Below are positions 51,306 through 62,490 of a stretch of DNA of 64,000 nucleotides, piece by piece (position 1 is the first letter of the stretch; each line of letters opens with the position of its first letter). The notes beneath the pieces were generated by a model. That model ran no database searches. It saw nothing but the letters and a program-made list of their open reading frames with translations, and was not told where the DNA came from. Source of the stretch: Spirogloea muscicola. Its lineage: Eukaryota > Streptophyta > Zygnematophyceae > Spirogloeales > Spirogloeaceae. Made by a program: the position numbers and the translations under genes. The stretch lies in contig WELB01000167.1 in assembly GCA_009602725.1 (NCBI GenBank), forward strand, positions 66,239-130,238. The letters are read 5' to 3'.

Positions 51306-51846
51306 TGTAATGAACCAGCCATTTGCTTAAGCCACATGGCTCTGTTGGCATTACATGACCGGCCCTTTGGGACAAGTGGGCCCGCCAGGTGGCGGGCTGG
51401 CTTGCCGGGCAAGTGGCCTGCCCAGAGGCGGGCCCCGCCCGTCCAGAAATACCCTCGCTAGGATCCGCCCGTTCAAGGGAGGATCTTTGGCCCGCCGCCT
51501 GGCAGGCCGTGGGGCGACCCGCTCACAACCCTGGAGGGGGGGTGGCACGGGGAAGCACGAGAGCCTTGGGGGCTAAGGCTCGAGGGAGTTCGGACCTGTG
51601 AAGCCCAGGAGCAGCCTTGCCGCTGCTCGCCGCCGCAGCCGCCGCCGCACCTTGCTGCGGGGCCTGCTGCGCCGGCCTGCGCCCAGGAGGTGGAGTCGCC
51701 GCCGGACGGCGGCGCCACGGGACCTGTCTTCCGCTGCGCCTATGCGCTAGTGCTTTGCCTGTGTAGTGGGTTGGTCCCCAAACCCCCTACCGCCGAACTC
51801 AAGCACTGCTCACCCTAACTGCGTGTGTAGGGCGAGGTTCCTTACA
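51306..51846 (+). mobile_element. Solo LTR, family A, with perfect 5-bp target duplication (fossil)
   Basis: The 541-base LTR runs from TGTAATGAACC to GGTTCCTTACA and is flanked on both sides by GCAGC (51301-51305 and 51847-51851). No internal region remains, the usual outcome of recombination between two LTRs. High similarity to the copy at 60860-61404 suggests a fairly young insertion. Confidence 0.88.
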
Positions 51847-51929
51847 GCAGCAGAGCACGGCAGCATGCAGATGCAAGGCGTTGTTCCAAAGACCGCTGCA
51901 GTGATATAAACAGGCGCATGCAAAATACC

Positions 51930-52163
51930 TGCGCTAGCGAGCCAGTGGCGTTGAAGTCGGCCTGCTCGCCTCACTTAGCCTCTTTGCAGGCAATAGTTGC
52001 ATGTCATGAAATGCGGCTTTCGCGTAGTCTGCAGCGCTTGCAAGCTCTGGCTATTCATCAGCGTGCAGGGCGCACTCTAAGTCAGGCCACCGGTTTCCGT
52101 GGCGGCGCTCCGGTTCCCCGAGGTAGCTTGTCGGATTTGTTTGCGCTCACCCGTGGGTACTAA
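51930..52163 (+). mobile_element. LINE C-terminal fragment
   Basis: Plus-strand frame with MRLSRSLQRLQALAIHQRAG, ending SLSDLFALTRGY-stop (52161-52163): the shared C-terminal pattern in a diverged form. The following 300 bases look like a different 3' UTR without a clear hairpin. Confidence 0.55.
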
Positions 52164-52482
52164 TGTCACCCTGTTACCATGGACACCTTTGGAGAGAGAG
52201 ACGCTTCCATTGATAGTTTCCTCGGCTGTGGGCTCTTCAACCTGCTCCTGTACCTGTTCCTGTGCGTTGTACACCGCGTTCTCAGAGTTTGCATTTATTC
52301 AGTCAAGCTCCTCCATTGGACGGTTTCCCTTGTCCACTGGTCCAGCAGACCGCCGTCGTTGAGGCGGCGGCCCAGCAGATCGCCCTCATCGCGGCGGCTC
52401 ATATGCAGATGCGCTCATAGCGGCAGACAGATTCAGAATTAAGACAGTCAGTCAGACAGCACAGGCTCCGCCCTCACCCAAG

Positions 52483-52925
52483 GTGGGTGGTAGCCATGGT
52501 CAGGGCGCACGGGCGCACCGCGTGGCCTCGGATGTGGGGAGTAGGCCCGATGGATGCCCAAGGCCTCCCTTACCCAAGGGAGCAGGTGGACTTTCCTGCA
52601 GCCGCGTTGCTAGCGCAGGTGTACCGCATGCGGTTGGCCGTCTCGCTGCAGCGTTCTATGGCCCGCGCGCTGCACCTGCGTACCGGCAGAGCCCTCGTTG
52701 CTGCCTCTGGCTCTGGCCAGGGGACCCGCTCCAGGAGCCAAGCTTCTCTGACCTGAGGCTGCTTAGCAGGGGTTACTGATTGCTTCGTCGCTGCTTAGTT
52801 TCTTCTTGTGCTTGTTTTTCTTAGAGCTTATCCCGGCCCCCTTCTCGTACTTTATTCATTCTTTTTTCATACTTTTTTGGGCTGGCTTTTCCAGCCCATA
52901 TCCTCATGGGCGAGCCCTTCTCCCT
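52483..52925 (+). mobile_element. LINE C-terminal fragment with 3' UTR
   Basis: Plus strand: VYRMRLAVSLQRSMARALHL, ending FSDLRLLSRGY-stop (52777-52779), then a UTR with hairpin GGGCTGGCTTTTCCAGCCC (52879-52897) and a tail like ATGGGCGAGCCCTTCT. Very similar to the copy at 21.25 kb. Confidence 0.65.
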
Positions 52926-53216
52926 TATCCAGGGGAGACGCTTACGGCCCAATGAGACGGGCGGGATGGTCACCCACCCCGACCCGCTGGTTCACCGTAT
53001 TACAATATTCATCACTCCCACTAAATATGTGAATCAGCCAGACCTAGCAAACTTCTGCATCTATCATACTTGGGCCTAGGCAAGCCCTTGGTCCAAATAT
53101 CTGCAGTCGCGGTGTTTACCCTGGCGCCCCCCCCTGACCGACCTGGCCTGGCCAGGCTGTCCCGCACGGAGGCCTCGGTGGCGCGGTGTCCACCCTGGCG
53201 CCCCGCGCACGGGGCC

Positions 53217-56200
53217 TGTAAGGAACCTCGGCCTACACACGCAGTTAGGGTGAGCAGTCCTTGAGTTCGGCTGTAGGGGTTTTAGGGACCAACCCACTAC
53301 ACAGGCAAAGCACTAGCGCATAGGCGCAGCGGAAGACAGGCCCTGTGGCGCCGCCGTCCGGCGGCGACTCCACCTCCTGGGCGCAGGCCGGCGCAGCAGG
53401 CCCCGCAGCAAGGTGCGGCGGCGGCTGCGGCGGCGAGCAGCGGCAAGGCTGCTCCTGGGCTTCATCGATTCGAGCTCCTTCGAGCCTCAGCCCCAAGGCT
53501 CGTAGTGCTTCCCCCGTGCCACCCCCCCTCCACAGGTGTGAGCGGGTCGCCCCAAGGCCTGCCCTTGCGGCGGGCCCAAGGTCCCCCCTTGGCAGGCTGG
53601 AACCTGGCGAGGCTTAGTCCTGGACGGGCGGGAGTTGCCCGCACCTGGGCGGGCCCACTTGTCCATCAAGCGGCTAGCGGTCATGTAACGCTAACAGCAC
53701 CGTGTGGCATAACCAAACGGCTGGATCGTTACATACCTCCCCACTCTGGTGTTCACGTCCTCGGGAACAACGATAGAACAGCCGACAGGGTTCACGCCCG
53801 ACGGATGCGACCTCGACCAAGCCTAGGGATTTACCACCCTTGGCCAAGTGTTCCAAAAGAGCAGGCGGACAATGTGTCAGATTGGCCACAGGCTCCACGT
53901 GATGTGCTCAGGCCCATACCCGAGTCACTTGACCAGACTCGTGGGTCTTGGATGAGGTGGTTCTTATCGCCGCAGCGGAAGAAGCCATTCCCCTCTATAG
54001 CTGGCATCTCCAAGCCTCTCATGGGACGGCTGTTCAGCCCCTCGGGCCGAAACTCCTCCGGTCCCCTCTCTGCCTCAGCAGATATTCCCGCCTCAAGCAG
54101 GGAGCGCTTGCCAAATACACTTAATAAGTGTTCGGCACCTTCCTGGCGTGCTCCACCAGCTGGGGCAAGTTGGCAAGGGCTGGGAAGTGGCGGACTTTAC
54201 CGCCCCACTTCCGCGTCGGATCGGACAGCCCAGCCTCAAATCGCTGGCACTGATCGACAGCCTTTATAGGCTCGTTGCGCAGCTTAGAAAACAGCAGCCT
54301 CAATTGCCGCACTTGGTCCTCAAAGTCTCTGCGCATACGAATAGCATCCACCTCATTACGAGACCGCAGAATTGCCTTGGTGCGTAGGCCCTGGCAAGTC
54401 CACGCGCAGGGTTGCCACTGCTCTGGCGCATCAAATGCACGGCGCCATCGATCTCTTGCGCATGCTGCTGTCCGGCACGTGTTTGGACGAGGTGCGCGGC
54501 TGTTCCTCATGCGTCCCCTCGAGGAAGGCACGAAGGAACGGGTCGCCCACGCCAGGCTTAGCTGCCTCCAGGTGCTCCTTGAGGAGTGCCATGCGGCACA
54601 TCCCAAGCCGACACGCCTCTTGGCCCGCAGCTCCGGGCTCGGCTTGCCCTTCATGGGCTTGCCCGCAGCAGCCACTGCTGGCTCTGCAGCAGCCGCTGCC
54701 TCAGCAGCCGACCGATGTACCTTCCGGGGAGGGCTAGGCCGCGCATTGGAAGTGTGTGACTCCATGCTTTCTGATACACACTGAGTGATCTGCTCAGGCA
54801 CCGGCAGTCAGCATATCACACACTCCATACTGCAATACAGGGCATCGCAAGACTGGTGCACCAGCGAGCGAGCAAGCAAGGCAGCGCGCTAAGCCATACC
54901 TCCAAAGAACAGTCAGGCAGACAGCGGCAGATAGGGCCGAGACCGATGCACAAGTTCGATGCTGGCCACACGACTAACCTTTACCTCACAAAGGCCGCAG
55001 GCTCAAACCCCACCTAAAGTAGGCGATATGACAGCAGGTGTAACGTCAGCTCCCGTTTGAGAGTGTTAAACGGTGCCGGTAAATTTAAGAGGTCACTGCT
55101 TTCATGCCGCGCGTGCACGTGGCGTCGACCAGCGATGTGCGCGTGGCATCGACCGGAAGTCGGCGCGGTACGCGTGGCATCGTCCGGGCTCGGCCGCGCA
55201 CTGGAGGTGTGCGATAGCATGCTGGCTGAAGGACACTGAGTGATCAATTAAGGCTCCGACAGTTAGCAAATCACGCACTCCATACTGCAATACAGGACAT
55301 CGCAAGACTGGTACCAGCGAAGGAGCAAGCAAGGAAGCGCGCAACTCCACACCTCAATTAGCAGGCAGGCAGACAGCTGCAGATATGACCAGGACCGATG
55401 CACACGGTCACTGCTGGCTACACGACTGACCTTACCACCAAAGGCTGCAGGCTCAAGCCACACCTCAAAAGAAGCGAACGCAGCAAGTGGTCCTCAAGGA
55501 TCAATCGGTCAATCTGGCGTTGGTCGTTGCTGGCTCACAGCGCGAAGATGGCTCCGCACCCGGCGCTTCCGCTGAGCCGCCTCATGGACCAACGTCTGGC
55601 AAGCACTTTATATTTGACAGAAAAAAGGTCAGGCCAGCACATCAGCGTAATCCTTGCATCATCAGCGGTGAGCACAATATGTCACAAGCGCGATGGATGC
55701 AAGACCGCCTCTGATACCAAATGTAAGGAACCTCGCCCTACACACGCAGTTAGGGTGAGCAGTCCTTCATTGGTTCGGCCGTAGGGGGTTTAGGGACCAA
55801 CCCACTACACAGGCAAAGCACTAGCGCATAGGCGCAGCGGAAGACAGGCCCCGTGGTGCCGCCGTCCGGCGGCGACTCCACCTCCTGGGCGCAGGCCGGG
55901 GCAGTAGGCCCCGCAGCAAGGTGCGGCGGCGGCTGCGGCGGCGAGCAGCGGCAAGGCTGCTCCTGGGCTTCACCGGTTCGAACTCCCTCGAGCCTCAGCC
56001 CCAAGGCTCTTCGTGCTTCCCCGTGCCAACCCCCCCTCCAGGGGTGTGAGCGGGTCGCCCCATGGCCTGCCAGGCGGCGGGCCAAATATCCTCCCTTGAA
56101 CGGGCGGATCCTAGCGAGGGTATTTCTGGACGGGCGGGGCCCGCCTCTGGGCGGGCCACTTGCCCGGCAAGCCAGCCCGCCACCTGGCGGGCCCACTTGT

Positions 56201-56266
56201 CCCAAATAGCCGGGCATGTAATGCCAACAGAGCCATGTGGCTTAACAAAATGGCTGGTTCATTACA
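53217..56266 (-). mobile_element. Short Ty3/gypsy element: two family A LTRs, gag and chromodomain tail, no pol (fossil)
   Basis: The 5' LTR (56266-55722) and 3' LTR (53733-53217) both face the minus strand. A primer binding site TGGTATCAGAGG (55719-55708) follows the 5' LTR, and a purine-rich tract AGTGGGGAGGTA precedes the 3' LTR. Between them lie a leader, gag pieces (about 54801-54121, FEDQVRQLRLLFSKLRNEPI), a zinc knuckle (near 53990) and the end of a chromodomain. Protease, reverse transcriptase and integrase core are absent, so it would have needed another element's enzymes. No target duplication matches at the outer ends. It looks broken. Confidence 0.75.
55708..55719 (-). other. Primer binding site of the family A element
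   Basis: TGGTATCAGAGG on the minus strand, two bases after the LTR end; matches initiator Met-tRNA 3' end usage. The same site, slightly changed, follows the LTR at 58903 (58899-58889). Confidence 0.8.
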
Positions 56267-56748
56267 TGAGCCCTACTTGTAGTGCTTCATGTGCCACCCT
56301 CCCCAGTAATCTCGGGAAGGCTCATCTTAAGGCTTACCTTCGAGAAGGCAGGCCCCACAAGGGGATCCTAGTGCGAGGTCAAGCCACGCGGCTCCCTTCT
56401 GGTTGCGGCGCCGCCCTGCGGCGGCGGCGTGCAACGACGCCAGTGAGTCATGGGTGTGGCGCGGCGTCACGGGCGCGCCACACGTGTCACATACACGTAA
56501 TTGCGAGCACGGCGGCAGATTTGGGATTATTCCGAGGAGCTCCGCTCTGGAAGTCCAGATTCGCCGCCTCTGCTGGAGGCGGCGCGCCTGCACGTCATAT
56601 TGTCAGCAGGCGCGTCACACCGCGCGATACCTCGCGCGGCGCTCTTGCGCGGCGCACGAGCGTCGCACGGATCAGTCACGTGCGCGTCAATGCGTACACT
56701 TAGCGCTAAAGTCGGAGAGAAGCGTCCCGTAACGGCGGGGACGTTACA
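56267..56748 (-). mobile_element. LTR piece, family D (fossil, minus strand)
   Basis: Matches the start of the full family D LTR at 59482-60295 in reverse orientation (TGTAACGTCCCCGCCG at 56748). Truncated where the family A element begins. Confidence 0.65.
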
Positions 56749-58306
56749 CACGGGGTCGATGCTGAGGTGCATCTGATTGATCAGAACCGCGGCAACCGTG
56801 CGCATGGACTTGCAAGGACCCACTAACCTCGGCAACACTCCGGTCAGGATGACCGGGGTGGCCTCCAGGCCTGGCTCAGCGAGACTACAGAGAGATTTGC
56901 GTCGCATCCGTGTTGCAACACGGATGCGACGGCAAGAGTGCCGCTCGCTGCCACCTATCTCGAGGGAGATCCGTGTTGGGATTTCATGAATGAAGAAGAC
57001 TTTTATGCCAGAGGTGTGCAACACACCTGGAGCTTCTTCTCGGGGTTGCTCACCAACGTGTGTGAGATTCATCGGGTGCTGAAGGCTCGTGATAGCCGGA
57101 TGGTATTCGTATGCGCGGGGACTTTGAGGACCATGTGCGGCAATCAGTGCTGGTCTCAAAGCTGCGCAACGAGCCTATGAAGGCTGTCGATCAGTGCCAG
57201 CACTTTGAGGCTGGGCTGCCCGAGCCGATGAGGAGGTGGATTGCTGTGGTCCCTTGGACCTCGCAGTTCTTGCCAACTTGCCCCAGCTGGTGGAGCACGC
57301 CAAGACGGTGATGAACAATTAATCCAAGTGTATTCGGCAAGCGGTCCCTGCTTGAGGCGGGAGTATCTGCTGAGGCAGAGAGGGGACCGAAGGACTTTCG
57401 GCCCAAGGAGGGGCTGAACATTCGTCCCACGAGAGGCTGGGACTAGCCAGCTTTGGAGGGGATTGGTTGCTTTCGCTGCGGCGATAAGAACCACCTCATC
57501 CAAGACCCATGACTATCTGGTGGGTATGGGCCTGAGCACATCACGTGGAGCCTGCGGACAATCCGGCAAATTGTCCGCCTGCTCTCGCGAAACACCTAGC
57601 CAAAGGTGGTGGATCCATTAGGCTTGGTCGAGGCCGCATTCGTCGGGCATCGTAATACCTGTCAGCTGTTTTCTCGTTGTTCCCGAGGACGTGAAGACCA
57701 GAGTGGGGAGGTATGTATTGATCCCACCGTTATGCCACACGGTGCTGTTGGCATTACGTGGCCGCTATCCGCTCGATGGACTAAGTGGCCTGTCCAGGTG
57801 GCGGGTGGGCGGCTTGCAGGGCAGGTGGGCCCGCCCGCCCAGGTGCGGGCGACTCCCGCCCGTCCTGGACTAGCCCTCGCCAGGTTTCACCCTGCCAAGG
57901 GAGGACGGAGGACCTTGGGCCCGCCGCAAGGGCAGGCCTTAGGGCGACCCGCTCACACGCCAGGAGGGGGGGTGGCACAGGGGAAGCACTACGAGCCTTG
58001 GGCTGAGACCCGGCATCTATACGGATCTGTGAAGCCTGAGAGCACCTTGCTGCTGTTGCCGAAGCAGTTGCCGCCGCAGCCTGCTACGGGGCTTGCTGCG
58101 TGGAGTCCGTAGCTGCGCCCCTTAAGGGACAGCTGCTGGCTTGCGCCCAAAAGGTGGAGTCGCCGCCGAACGGCGCCACTGGGCCTGTCTTCCGCTCCGC
58201 CTTCGCGCTAGTGTTTCACTGTGTATTGGGTTCGCTTTTTAACTCCTTAATCCGAACAGCAAAGACGACTCACCCTAATTTTGTGTGTAGTGGCGAGGCT
58301 CTTGCA
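56749..58306 (+). mobile_element. Short gypsy remnant: gag, chromodomain tail and 3' LTR A, no pol (fossil)
   Basis: Plus strand: gag pieces (about 56930-57310, NEPMKAVDQCQHFEAGLPEP), zinc knuckle GCFRCGDKNHLIQDP (near 57465), chromodomain tail, purine tract GAGTGGGGAGGTA, and a family A LTR (57714-58306, 593 bases). The layout matches the element at 53217-56266. No 5' LTR of its own is seen. Broken. Confidence 0.65.
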
Positions 58307-59148
58307 AATCCCGTACGACCAAATTCTTCTTGGGGTCGACACATAGGCCGTCTTTCCAACGACATGTCCAAGGTATGTCAGTTCCAGCTGGTATATACAC
58401 ACTTGGACCTCCTGGCATACAACTGATTCTCACGCAGCAACTGCAGCACTCGGCGCAGGTGCCCCACGTGATCCAACGTCTTGCTGAACACCATGATGTC
58501 GTCCTAAGTGAACCAGCACAAATGCAGAGAGCAGGGGGCCAAAGACCCTCGTCAGCACAGCCAGGACACAGACTGTGACGTTCTGGCCACACGACTAACC
58601 TTTACCACACAAAGGCTGCAGGCTCAAGCCACATCTCAAGTAGCCAAACGCAGCTGGCGGTCCTCAAAGGATCAGGCAGTCAATTTGGCGTTGGTCGTTG
58701 CTGGCTCACTGCGCAAAGATGACTCAGCACTCGGCCCTTCCTCTGAGCCGCCTCACGGACCAGCGTTTGGCAACGTACTCGTCTTAAAAAAGACACAAAA
58801 AAACAAAAGGTCAAGCCAGCACATCAGGGAGATCCTTGCTCATCAGCGGCGAGCACAATAAATCACGAGCCCGATAGATGCAAGACCGCCTCTGATACTA
58901 AATGTAGCGAATGTCGCCCTACACACGCAGTTAGGGTGATTCGACCTTATTGAAATCGGCTGGAGGAGGTTTCGGGACCAACAACCCACTAAACAGGCAA
59001 ACCACTAGCGCATAGGCGCAGCGGAAGACAGGCCCTGTGGCGCCGCCGTCCGGCGGCGGCTCCACGTCCTGGGCGCAGGCCGGCGCAGCAGGCTCCGCTG
59101 CAGGGTGCGGCGGCCGCTGCGTCGGCAAGCAGCGGCAAGGCTGCTCCA
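58307..59148 (-). mobile_element. Gypsy remnant: LTR A piece, primer site, leader and a reverse transcriptase piece (fossil)
   Basis: Minus strand: truncated LTR A (59148-58903), primer binding site (58899-58889), leader similar to other family A elements, then a piece of reverse transcriptase (about 58570-58307, CVDPKKNLVVRDL). Heavily broken. Confidence 0.6.
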
Positions 59149-60295
59149 TTCGGATGGTCGTGTCCAACCGCCCCCACCTCCCCTCGTCGTTGCGAACGAG
59201 GAAGAGTTTCAGGTGGACGAGATCTTGTCTCACCGCGACAAACTCCGTGGGCGACGTAAGTCCCGAGAGTACCTTGTCAAGTGGCTAGGTTATGGACCTG
59301 AGCACAACACCTGGGGACCGGCGGCCAATCTTGCCCATTGTCGCGCCGTTCTCCGTAAGTATCTTGCAAAAGGGCATTCCCCTTTGCGTTGTAGTACTAC
59401 TCCACGCCCTCGTCGAACTTAACCTCTTCGTGGCCCCCCTCTCCTTGTTCCCGAGGACGTGGACATTTAAGTGGGGAGGAATGTAACGTCCCCGCCGTTA
59501 CGGGACGCTTAACTTCGAGTTAAGCGCCGCGCGAGGTGTCGCGCGGTGTGACGCGCCTGCTAACGATGTGACGTGCAGGCGCGCCGCCTCCAGCCGAGGC
59601 GGCGAACCTGGTCTTCCAGAGCGGAGCTTCTCGGCATATTCCTGATTCTGCCGTTGAGCTCGCCATGACGTGTATGGGCGCCGCAGGGCGGCCGCCGCCT
59701 CCAGAAGGGAGCCGCATGTCTGCCCTCGTACTAGATTCCCCGTATCGGGCCCGCCTTCCGAAGGTGGGCCCTGAGACGAACCTCCCGCCGCGAGGCGGCG
59801 CCGCAGGGCGGCCGCCGCCTCCAGAAGGGAGCCGCATGTCTGCCCTCGCACTAGATTCCCCGTATCGGGCCCGCCTTCCGAAGGTGGGCCCTGAGACGAA
59901 CCTCCCAGAGACCCCTGGGGAGGGTGGCACATGAAGCACTACAAGTAGGGCTGAGAGCGGACTCAGAGAGAACTCGGTCAATCTCAGTGAAGCCCGCAAG
60001 AGAGAGGCGCAGCCCTGCTGCCGCCTGCTGCTGCAGCCCGTCGCCGCATCCTGTCGTCGCGGACTTTCGACGGCTCTCTGTGAGTAAGACTGTGACTGCT
60101 CCTTTGGGGACAGTCGCTGGCCCGTACCTGTGAGGTGAGTCGCTGCCTGTCGGCAGCGCCTCAGGGCGAGATTTCCGCTGTGTATCACACGTGGTGCTTT
60201 CACTGTGCTGGGGGTTTGTCTCTAAACCCCAGTGACCGAAACCAAAAAGGACGTACTGACCCCTGACTGTGCTGTTAAGGGTCAGGGCTGTTACA
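59149..60295 (+). mobile_element. Chromovirus end: chromodomain, purine tract and full LTR D (fossil)
   Basis: The chromodomain is well preserved (about 59205-59370: FQVDEILSHRDKLRG, REYLVKWLGYGPEHNTWGPA). Chromodomains at the integrase end mark the chromovirus branch of Ty3/gypsy and are thought to steer insertion to marked chromatin. A purine tract AAGTGGGGAGGAA (59469-59481) precedes an 814-base LTR (59482-60295, TGTAACG...TGTTACA). The rest of the element is missing. Inside the LTR is a 120-base tandem duplication. Confidence 0.75.
59677..59911 (+). repeat. 120-base tandem duplication within LTR D
   Basis: The block starting GGCGCCGCAGGGCGGCCGCC (59678) recurs exactly 120 bases later (59798), with about one mismatch over the shared 110 bases. 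The minus-strand LTR D at 56.3-56.7 kb seems to have only one unit, so the duplication is recent. Confidence 0.8.
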
Positions 60296-61404
60296 TCTCC
60301 GGTCACGATGATCGGGGAGGGTTGCAGCCATGGCTGGATGAAATGGACGAATGGTTCATCTGCTCCAACACGGACGCGAGGGCACGCGTGCGCCTCGCTG
60401 CCACCTACCTCTCAGGGAGCCCCGGGAGTGGTGGAACACCTTGAAGAACGCCTTCTGGGCAAGGTGTCCTACGAGTTGAAGACACCGGTGCATTGGAAGG
60501 TCCATAACGTCTTCCATGTGTCTCAGCTGAGGCCCTTCCTTTCGGATGGTCGTGTCCAACCGCCCCCACCTCCACTAGTCATCGAGGATGATCTTGAGTT
60601 TGAGGTGGAAGAGATCTTCTCTCACAGGGACAAGCCTCGAGGGCGTAAGACCCGTGAGTATCTGGCGAGTGGCTCGGGTATGGGCCTGAGCACAACACGT
60701 GGGAGCCTGCGCCCAATTTGGCAAATTGTTCTCAGTAAATACCTGGCCAAGGGTGGTAATTATCCTAGGCTTGGTAGAGGCAGCAGCCGTTGGGCATCTA
60801 ATACCTGTCGGCTGTTTTCTCGTTGTTCCCGAGGACGTGAACACCAGAGTGGGGAGGTATGTAATGAACCAGCCGTTTGGTTTAGCCACATGGCTCAGTT
60901 GGCGTTACATGACCGGCTATTTGGGACAAGTGGGCCCGCCAGGTGGCGGGCTGGCTTGCCGGGCAAGTGGCCCGCCCAGAGGCGGGCCCCGCCCGTCCAG
61001 AAATACCCTCGCTAGGATCCGCCCGTTCAAGGGAGGATCTTTGGCCCGCCGCCTGGCAGGCCGTGGGGCGACCCGCTCACACCCCTGGAGGGGGGGTGGC
61101 ACGGGGAAGCACGAAGAGCCTTGGGGGCTAAGGCTCGAGGGAGTTCGAACCTGTGAAGCCCAGGAGCAGCCTTGCCGCTGCTCGCCGCCGCAGCCGCAGC
61201 CGCACCTTGCTGCGGGGCTTGCTGCGCCGGCCTGCGCCCAGGAGGTGGAGTCGCCGCCGGACGGCGGCGCCACGGGTTCTGTCTTCCGCTGCGCCTATGC
61301 GCTAGTGCTTTGCCTGTGTAGTGGGTTGGTCCCTAAACCCCCTACAGCCGAACTCACGAAGGACTGCTCACCCTTATTGCGTGTGTAGGGCGAGGTTCCT
61401 TTCA
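60296..61404 (+). mobile_element. Short gypsy remnant: gag start, integrase end/chromodomain, LTR A (fossil)
   Basis: Plus strand: gag start (60315-60430, LQPWLDEMDEWFICSNTDAR), then integrase end with chromodomain start (60450-60700, HWKVHNVFHVSQLRPF, EFEVEEIFSHRDKPRGRK), a purine tract and a family A LTR (60860-61404, 545 bases). No pol. It is the third element here with gag and a chromodomain but no enzymes. Broken. Confidence 0.65.
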
Positions 61405-61783
61405 GCTGAGAGCAAACTCGTGGACGCCCGGTCAACATCAGTGAAGCCCGCGAGAGAGAGGCGCAGCCTTGCTGCCGCCTGCTGCCTCACCCCGCCGACG
61501 CAGCCCTGCTGCTGCCTGCTGCTGCAGCCCGTCGCCGCATCCCGTCGTCGCGGACCTTCATCGGCTCTCTGTGAGTAAGACTGCGACTGCCTTTGAGGAC
61601 AGCCGCTGGCCCGTACCCGAGAGGTGAGTTGCCGCCTGTCGGCGGCGCCTCAGGGCAAGACTTCCGCTGTGTAGAACACGTGGTGCTTCGCTGTGCTGGG
61701 GGTTTGTCTCTAAACCCCAGCGACCGAAATCAACAAGGACATACTGACCCCTGACTGTGCCCTTAAGGGTCAGGTCTTGAGGA
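61405..61783 (+). mobile_element. LTR D 3' piece (fossil)
   Basis: Matches the second half of the LTR at 59482-60295 (for example GAGAGAGGCGCAGCC and CTGGGGGTTTGTCTCTAAAC). It begins right after the family A LTR, which thus seems to have been inserted in or next to an LTR D. Confidence 0.6.
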
Positions 61784-61802
61784 TTTAGGGTTTAGGGTTT
61801 AG
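61784..61802 (+). repeat. Short plant-type telomere-like repeat
   Basis: TTTAGGGTTTAGGGTTTAG: a little over two and a half units of the TTTAGGG repeat, at the junction of an LTR piece and an integrase piece. Too short to be a telomere. Confidence 0.7.
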
Positions 61803-61810
61803 CGGGATTT

Positions 61811-62490
61811 GGCAGACATGCTAAGGACTTCTGTAACCTCAGTCAGGCTAGACTGGGACGAGTACCTTGCTCCAGCGAGTATGCTGTGAACAACGCCTTT
61901 CATGAATCCCAAAAGCACACTTCTCTTCCTGAATGTCAGCAACCCCGAACACCATTGCAGGTGGGAAGGCCGGAGCGCGTTCCGGCTGCAGTAAACTTTA
62001 CCGGTGACCTCCAGGAGGCTCAGCGGAGGGCTAAGCAATTCTTGACAATTGCTCCCAACCAGCAAGAGCAGTATGCTGATTTACGTCGGCAAGGTCGCAG
62101 ATGAGCTTGATAGTCCGGTACAATGGCAACTGCATGTGTCTCAGCGCGTGCCATACCGTACGGATGGCCGTGTCCAACCGCCCCCACTTCCCGTCGTTCT
62201 TGACAACGCGGAAGAGTATCAAGTGGAGAAGATTTTCCTTCTCCACTTGATTTGTCACACCGGGACATTCTCCGTGGGCGTCGTAAGTCCCGTGAGTCCC
62301 TCATCAGGTAACTAGGCTATGCGCCTGAGCACACTTCATGGAAATTTGCGGTCAATGTTGCCGATTGTCCGTTCCTCGTTCAAGAGTGTCTGACAGAAGG
62401 CATTGCCTCTTCTCTCCGTCGTCCAGTCTCTTCTGTAGTGCTCCCTTCTTGTTCCTGAAGACGTGAACATTTAAGGGGGAAGGTATCTAA
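61811..62490 (+). mobile_element. Gypsy integrase end with chromodomain start and purine tract (fossil)
   Basis: Plus strand: WDEYLAPAEYAVNNAFHES (about 61853-61910), then the linker to a decayed chromodomain (62160-62400; DNAEEYQVEKIF) and a purine tract AAGGGGGAAGGTA (62474-62488). The LTR that follows belongs to family C. Broken. Confidence 0.6.

Noticed and set aside
53217-56266. Intact autonomous retrotransposon
   Set aside because: Although both LTRs and the primer site are present, it has no polymerase or integrase core, the LTRs differ in length, and no target duplication is visible.
61784-61802. Possible telomere or chromosome-end sequence (TTTAGGG units)
   Set aside because: Fewer than three units, inside a pile of LTR fragments with more sequence beyond; a chance or filler repeat is more likely.
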